DNA of 31,248 nucleotides, from NCBI GenBank assembly GCA_002364245.1, contig DEXR01000022.1, positions 65,858 through 97,105 of the forward strand, given 5' to 3'. Position 1 is the stretch's first letter; each line of letters starts with the position of its first letter. The position numbers were made by a program, and so were the translations under genes. The notes beneath the pieces were generated by a model. That model was not told the DNA's origin, made no database searches, and saw nothing but the letters and a program-made list of their open reading frames with translations. The stretch comes from Flavobacteriaceae bacterium UBA3179 (GTDB lineage: Bacteria > Bacteroidota > Bacteroidia > Flavobacteriales > Flavobacteriaceae). Shown in pieces: positions 25,153 to 31,248 of the stretch.

Positions 25153-26289
25153 ATGACTTCAAAATTGCCCAACACAAAAACCTCCATTTTTAGCATAATG
25201 AGTAAAATGGCGGTAGATTTTAATGCCATAAACTTAGCTCAAGGCTTTCCTGGTTTTGAAAGTGACCCGGTCTTGATTAATCTGGTTGACAAAGCCATGA
25301 AAGATGGATATAATCAATATGCCCCTATGCCTGGGGATAAAAAATTGCGAGAGGTTATTTCAAAAAAAATTGAAAGCCTTTATTATAAAAAGTATAATGC
25401 TGACAGGGAAATTACTATTACTGCTGGTGCTACACAGGCAATTTTTACAGTAATAGCTGCTACTATCCATAAAGGTGATGAGGTGATAATTTTCACGCCA
25501 GCGTACGATTGTTACAAACCTTCAGTTGAACTTTTTGGCGGAAAAACCATTGCAGTACAACTTCAAGCTCCTAACTATGAACCAAACTGGGATGAAGTAG
25601 CGAATAAAATAACATCTAAAACCAAGATGATTATTATTAATTCTCCACACAACCCCAGCGGAATGTTATTTTCTGAAAACGATATGTTACAACTTCAAAA
25701 ATTAGCTGAGGAAAAGGACCTTTTGGTGCTTAGCGATGAGGTGTACGAGCACATAGTTTTTGATGGGGAAGAACACCAAAGCGCAGCCAAATACCCACAA
25801 TTGGCCAAACGCACTTTTATAACCGCCTCTTTTGGAAAAACATTTCATAATACTGGTTGGAAAATGGGCTATTGCCTGGCACCAAATCATTTAATGAAAG
25901 AGTTTCAAAAAGTACATCAATTTAATGTGTTTTCGGTAAATCATCCTGTTCAAAAAGCGTTGGCAACGTATTTGCAAAATGAGGATAACTATTTGTCCTT
26001 ACCTTCTTTTTATCAAAAAAAACGAGATTATTTTTTAGACTTGATTAAAGACTCCCGATTTAAGTTTACTCCATCAAAAGGAACCTATTTCCAGTTGCTT
26101 GATTTTTCTGAAATTTCAGACGAAAGAGATGTCGATTTTGCTGATCGACTTACAAAGGAGCATAAAATTGCGACGATACCTACTTCGGTATTTAATAAAA
26201 ACAACCAAGACTTTAAACAAATACGAGTTTGTTTCGCTAAAACAGATGAAGAATTAAAAAAGGCAGCAGAAATATTAAACTCAATTTAA
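25153..26289 (+). CDS. Methionine/glutamine-type PLP aminotransferase (YbdL/KAT class)
   Basis: A 378-residue class I/II aminotransferase. The N terminus reads SIFSIMSKMAVDFNAINLAQGFPGFE, the signature of the methionine aminotransferase YbdL and kynurenine/glutamine transaminase group. Active-site residues are present: N167 (SPHNPSG), D195 and Y198 (SDEVYEH), Schiff-base K229 (SFGKTFHNTGWKMGY) and the substrate-carboxylate arginine in IRVCFAKTDEEL. Members use methionine, glutamine or aromatic amino acids with 2-oxo acids. The omega-amidase gene 3 kb downstream supports the glutamine-transaminase type of cycle, which regenerates methionine from its keto acid. That is inference from context; kynurenine aminotransferase remains possible. 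Confidence 0.9.
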   Translation: MTSKLPNTKTSIFSIMSKMAVDFNAINLAQGFPGFESDPVLINLVDKAMKDGYNQYAPMPGDKKLREVISKKIESLYYKKYNADREITITAGATQAIFTVIAATIHKGDEVIIFTPAYDCYKPSVELFGGKTIAVQLQAPNYEPNWDEVANKITSKTKMIIINSPHNPSGMLFSENDMLQLQKLAEEKDLLVLSDEVYEHIVFDGEEHQSAAKYPQLAKRTFITASFGKTFHNTGWKMGYCLAPNHLMKEFQKVHQFNVFSVNHPVQKALATYLQNEDNYLSLPSFYQKKRDYFLDLIKDSRFKFTPSKGTYFQLLDFSEISDERDVDFADRLTKEHKIATIPTSVFNKNNQDFKQIRVCFAKTDEELKKAAEILNSI

Positions 26290-26347
26290 AAAACTAATAT
26301 TCTACACCTACAAGTATAATTTTCCTTGATACTTTAATTACGTATTG

Positions 26348-26357
26348 AAATCAAAAT

Positions 26358-26365
<8 letters not shown>
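26348..26365. promoter_or_regulatory. 18-base perfect palindrome, putative operator of katG
   Basis: AAATCAAAATTTTGATTT is self-complementary over all 18 bases and covers the TTTG (-33) element of the katG promoter, where a repressor or class II activator would bind. It does not match the PerR box or the classic Fur box in any detail I can assert. The regulator is unknown. Confidence 0.5.
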
Positions 26366-28659
<2,294 letters not shown>

Positions 28660-28670
28660 CTAGGTAAACT

Positions 28671-28702
28671 TTTGTTAAACCCACAGCGGAATGGTAACTT
28701 TA
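28671..28702 (+). promoter_or_regulatory. Candidate promoter of the ankyrin gene
   Basis: TTTG (28671-28674), 20-base spacer and TAACTTTA (28695-28702). The -7 element ends 29 bases before the ankyrin ATG. The 15 bases at 28690-28704 are identical to those at 26378-26392 in the katG promoter. Confidence 0.45.
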
Positions 28703-28712
28703 TCATTCCGCT
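28685..28712 (+). terminator. Stem-loop between katG and the ankyrin gene
   Basis: A perfect 9-base stem (AGCGGAATG at 28685-28693 with CATTCCGCT at 28704-28712) and a 10-base loop, followed by TTATTAATTT, which is a weak T-tract. It could be a partial terminator of katG. It lies on top of the candidate ankyrin promoter, with the -7 element in the loop. Confidence 0.5.
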
Positions 28713-28731
28713 TTATTAATTTAGATGTTAT

Positions 28732-29205
28732 ATGAGTACTATGTTATTTGATGCCATTCGAAAGGGAGAAACTGAAAATGTAAAAGAACTTTTACAGCAA
28801 CATCCCGAATGGATAAACGAAAAAAATCCCAGAGGATCAACTCCTCTTTTATTAGCTTGTTATTACGGGCTTGAAGATATTTCCGAAGTGATTTTAAAAC
28901 ACAATCCCAATATCGATGCCCAAGATGCATCTGGAAACACTGCTTTAATGGGCGTTTGTTTTAAAGGTCATACTAATATCGCAAAATTGTTATTAGATAA
29001 TGGCGCTAATGTAAACGTGACAAACTTTAATGGTGCCACAGCCTTAATTTATGCGGCTACATTTGCTAAAAAAGATATTGTAAATCTTTTGCTTGAAAAT
29101 GGCGCAGATACAACTATAAAAGACGATCGTGGCAACACAGCCATGGACCATGCACAAATGCAAGACGCAAAGCCAATTATTGAGTTGCTCGAAAATAAAA
29201 AATAG
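28732..29205 (+). CDS. Ankyrin-repeat protein downstream of katG
   Basis: A 157-residue protein made almost entirely of ankyrin repeats of about 33 residues, with recognisable starts at GSTPLLLACYYGLEDISEVIL, GNTALMGVCFKGHTNIAKLLLDNGANVNV, GATALIYAATFAKKDIVNLLLENGADTTI and GNTAMDHAQMQ. There is no signal peptide, so it should act in the cytoplasm. Ankyrin proteins next to catalases (AnkB with KatB in Pseudomonas aeruginosa, Cj1386 with KatA in Campylobacter jejuni) are needed for full catalase activity, in the latter case through heme supply. A similar role for KatG here is inference from the context and the shared promoter segment. Confidence 0.92.
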   Translation: MSTMLFDAIRKGETENVKELLQQHPEWINEKNPRGSTPLLLACYYGLEDISEVILKHNPNIDAQDASGNTALMGVCFKGHTNIAKLLLDNGANVNVTNFNGATALIYAATFAKKDIVNLLLENGADTTIKDDRGNTAMDHAQMQDAKPIIELLENKK

Positions 29206-29224
29206 AAATTTAAACACATATATT

Positions 29225-30007
29225 TTGAATTCTGAAACGTTAAACGTCACACTAATTCAATCACAGTTGCATTGGGAAGATGCCGAAGCGAATAGGCGCA
29301 TGTTTTCAGAAAAAATAAATTCTATTTCTGAAGAAACCGATTTAATTATCCTTCCCGAAATGTTTCCCACTGGTTTTTCTATGAACGCTTCAACCCTTGC
29401 TGAAGAAACAAACGGAACAACCCTAAATTGGATGATTGCTGAAGCAAAAAAAAGTAATTCAGCTATAGCCGGAAGTGTCATAGTTTCAGAAAATAATAAT
29501 TTTTACAACCGCCTTTTCTTCGTGTTTCCAGACGGTAATTATAAAACTTATGATAAAAAACACACCTTCACATTAGCAGGAGAGCATAAAACATACAGCA
29601 AAGGAACCGAACGGCTTATCGTAGATTACAAAGGCTGGAAAATTTGCCCGTTAGTTTGTTATGATCTTCGTTTTCCAGTTTGGTCTCGCAATACAGAAGA
29701 CTACGATGTTTTATTGTATGTAGCAAATTGGCCCAAAAAACGAACGTCAGCGTGGGATGCCTTGTTAAAAGCGCGTGCCATTGAAAATATGAGCTATTGT
29801 ATTGGGGTAAACCGTGTAGGGTTTGACGGTAATAATCACGAATACAGTGGTCATTCAGCTGTTTATGATGTATTGGGGGAACAAATTTCCACAAAAGAAA
29901 ATGAAATAGAATTTATTGAAACCGTATCCTTAACAAAAGAACATATCGCTGCTACTCGGGGTCATCTAAAGTTTTTACAGGATCGGGATCGTTTTCAGTT
30001 AGAATAA
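29225..30007 (+). CDS. Omega-amidase / nitrilase-family hydrolase (YafV/Nit2-like)
   Basis: Carbon-nitrogen hydrolase that likely deamidates 2-oxoglutaramate or 2-oxosuccinamate. I chose the TTG at 29225 (260 residues, LNSETLNVTLIQ), 19 bases after the ankyrin stop. The in-frame ATG at 29129 would overlap the ankyrin gene by 77 bases and add a 32-residue extension without family features. The Glu-Lys-Cys triad is visible: E45 (LPEMFPTGF), K111 (YDKKHTF) and C145 (LVCYDLRFPVWSRN). YafV-type members work with a glutamine/methionine transaminase, and such an enzyme is encoded upstream at 25153. Its 3' end overlaps the convergent minus-strand gene by 56 bases. Confidence 0.9.
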   Translation: MNSETLNVTLIQSQLHWEDAEANRRMFSEKINSISEETDLIILPEMFPTGFSMNASTLAEETNGTTLNWMIAEAKKSNSAIAGSVIVSENNNFYNRLFFVFPDGNYKTYDKKHTFTLAGEHKTYSKGTERLIVDYKGWKICPLVCYDLRFPVWSRNTEDYDVLLYVANWPKKRTSAWDALLKARAIENMSYCIGVNRVGFDGNNHEYSGHSAVYDVLGEQISTKENEIEFIETVSLTKEHIAATRGHLKFLQDRDRFQLE

Positions 30008-31248
30008 ACGTTTCGTTTAAACTCCAATTGGCCCGAACTTCCAATTGTGTGGGGTAGTATAAAATGCGTTCAGGTTGCTGTCGTGTTAAAAAATTTCCTG
30101 TATCCCAGATTCCATTCTCGTTTTCATCATAAATAATCCGAACGTAATATTTTCCTGGGTTTATGTTTTCAAATAAGACAGGTTTTTGTTCGGTTATATA
30201 TTCTTCTAAAGTTACATTGAACTTACTATCCACCAATTGAATAATTACAGGAAGCTGATTTAGATTCTCCAACGTGACATTCAACGTTCCATAATCTGAA
30301 ACTGCTTTCGTGCGTAAAGTATAATTTAAAGTGTCGTTGGTTGCTTCATAAAAATCGGTTATGGCACCGGGTAGTAATTGTACTTGGTATGTTTTTCCTT
30401 CAGTTTTAGGGAAAAATAATTGAGCAATATTGTATTTTTTATTGATTGCCATTCTAGGTTCTATATTAAGAGAATCATTGTCTAAAATGGTGATCTTTTC
30501 CGTATTAAAAGATTCAAAAGGTGTGTTAACTAATAACTTTAGGGTGTCTTTAGGCAGTACAGTTCCAGCATTAATAGCCGATATATTAAGTGAGTCTTTA
30601 TATAATTCTTTGATTCTTACAGTTAGAGTATCAGTAAAATCTTTGTTTTTAGCCAAGAAGAGTAATGAGTCGTTTTCGACTTCAGGTTTAAACCAATAAT
30701 GAAGTGTGTCTTTTTTCAAGTCGCGGTATGTTTTGTACTCAAAATTTGCCGGTACCTCTGAAAGCAATTCTACTTGCAGGCTATCGGCAATACCTTCATA
30801 CCCAAAAAGTATATGGTTTTTTGCTTGGTATTTGGGTCGTGCAATTAGGTATTCGGGCGTTTCTTTAAAAAGAGTTAAGGTGTAAGTGCTATCTGAAGGA
30901 AGTGTGATAAATTTTTCAGCAAAACCTACTTTGTCGTTTATAGGTTGAAAAGTATAGTCGTTATTGTTCTCTTTTAAAGCCATTAAAAGATACTTTCCTT
31001 CTTTTACATTGGTAATTTCAAAAATACCGGTGCTATCTTTTGTTGTGGTGATGTATGTGGGCTTTTCTGAAAAAACCAAAGTGTCATTAAACGCTTCATC
31101 TACTTCATAAAGCATAACCGTTGTTGGTATCTCTGGACTTGGTAATAGCGCATCTTGCACGCGCCCTTTTACTTTAAGGCTGTCAATATAGCTTCCGGTA
31201 GAGAACACATATTTATAATATTCAAATGGGTTTTCCTCATTATTATCT
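29952..31248 (-). CDS. Ig-like/carboxypeptidase-regulatory-like surface protein, C-terminal part (runs off window)
   Basis: The open frame extends to the window edge, so the start is outside; the visible part is 432 residues. A GTG at 31208 is in frame, but translatable sequence (DNNEENPFEYYKY) continues upstream, making an internal start unlikely. The visible part begins inside an Ig-like domain (KYVFSTGSYIDSLKVKG). It continues with a carboxypeptidase-regulatory-like unit (GRVQDALLPSPEIPTTVMLYE ... TGIFEITNVKEGKYLLMAL), several beta-sandwich stretches, and a C-terminal unit ending in PGKYYVRIIYDENENGIWDTGNF and TLDDPE. This arrangement is seen in Bacteroidota Ig-like/SbsA-type cell-surface proteins; no enzymatic motif is visible. 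No T9SS sorting domain is present at the C terminus. Confidence 0.8.
   Translation of the reverse strand, partial: DNNEENPFEYYKYVFSTGSYIDSLKVKGRVQDALLPSPEIPTTVMLYEVDEAFNDTLVFSEKPTYITTTKDSTGIFEITNVKEGKYLLMALKENNNDYTFQPINDKVGFAEKFITLPSDSTYTLTLFKETPEYLIARPKYQAKNHILFGYEGIADSLQVELLSEVPANFEYKTYRDLKKDTLHYWFKPEVENDSLLFLAKNKDFTDTLTVRIKELYKDSLNISAINAGTVLPKDTLKLLVNTPFESFNTEKITILDNDSLNIEPRMAINKKYNIAQLFFPKTEGKTYQVQLLPGAITDFYEATNDTLNYTLRTKAVSDYGTLNVTLENLNQLPVIIQLVDSKFNVTLEEYITEQKPVLFENINPGKYYVRIIYDENENGIWDTGNFLTRQQPERILYYPTQLEVRANWSLNETFILTENDPDPVKTLDDPE

Noticed and set aside
29129..29224. Longer N terminus of the omega-amidase starting at ATG 29129.
   Set aside because: It overlaps the ankyrin gene by 77 bases in another frame and adds 32 residues without nitrilase features; the family-like start is near TTG 29225.
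31206..31208. GTG at 31208-31206 as start of the last minus-strand gene.
   Set aside because: The frame is open to the window edge and upstream codons read like the same Ig-like domain, so the gene is cut by the window.

Overview
The window is an AT-rich chromosomal segment from a member of the Bacteroidota, most likely a Flavobacteriaceae species. The evidence is type IX secretion (T9SS) C-terminal sorting domains, lipoproteins with acidic residues just after the lipobox cysteine, a single-cytochrome succinate dehydrogenase, a SUF operon led by an A-type carrier, and several upstream regions matching the Bacteroidota sigma-A pattern (TTTG, about 20 bases, TAnnTTTG). No tRNA, rRNA, insertion sequence, prophage or CRISPR array was seen. 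Gene density is high and no gene-free stretch exceeds about 210 bases.

Layout. (1) 1-4949, minus strand: SUF iron-sulfur cluster assembly operon in the order sufA, sufB, a small NlpE-like lipoprotein, sufC, sufD, sufS (sufS is cut by the window edge). (2) 5117-11902, minus strand: five genes whose products are all predicted to leave the cytoplasm. They are two paralogous T9SS-secreted 'choice-of-anchor B' proteins, a seven-repeat propeller lipoprotein, an MbnP-type lipoprotein and an MbnH/MauG-type di-heme peroxidase lipoprotein. (3) 12112-15621: thiL, a small zinc-ribbon protein, an alpha/beta hydrolase and an M24 aminopeptidase P with a clear terminator. (4) 15743-22195, plus strand: a large BNR/sortilin-like exported propeller protein, then the sdhC-sdhA-sdhB operon with a near-consensus promoter and a strong terminator. 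(5) 22333-25045: a divergent Vsr-like endonuclease convergent with a TPR hybrid histidine kinase. (6) 25153-30007, plus strand: methionine-type aminotransferase, katG, ankyrin-repeat protein and omega-amidase. (7) 29952-31248, minus strand: the C-terminal part of an Ig-like-domain protein that overlaps the omega-amidase tail to tail.

How the genes work together. Regions 1 and 4 are core metabolism: Fe-S assembly, and a complex II that needs three Fe-S clusters. Region 2 is the most interesting accessory unit: an MbnH/MbnP pair, associated in other bacteria with copper and tryptophan oxidation, sits in one transcription unit with surface-exposed propeller proteins. Region 6 looks like oxidative-stress defence. 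katG and the ankyrin gene carry the same 15-base promoter segment at nearly the same distance from their start codons, and an 18-base perfect palindrome lies over the katG -33 element. The aminotransferase and omega-amidase flanking them are the two enzymes of the glutamine transaminase/omega-amidase route.
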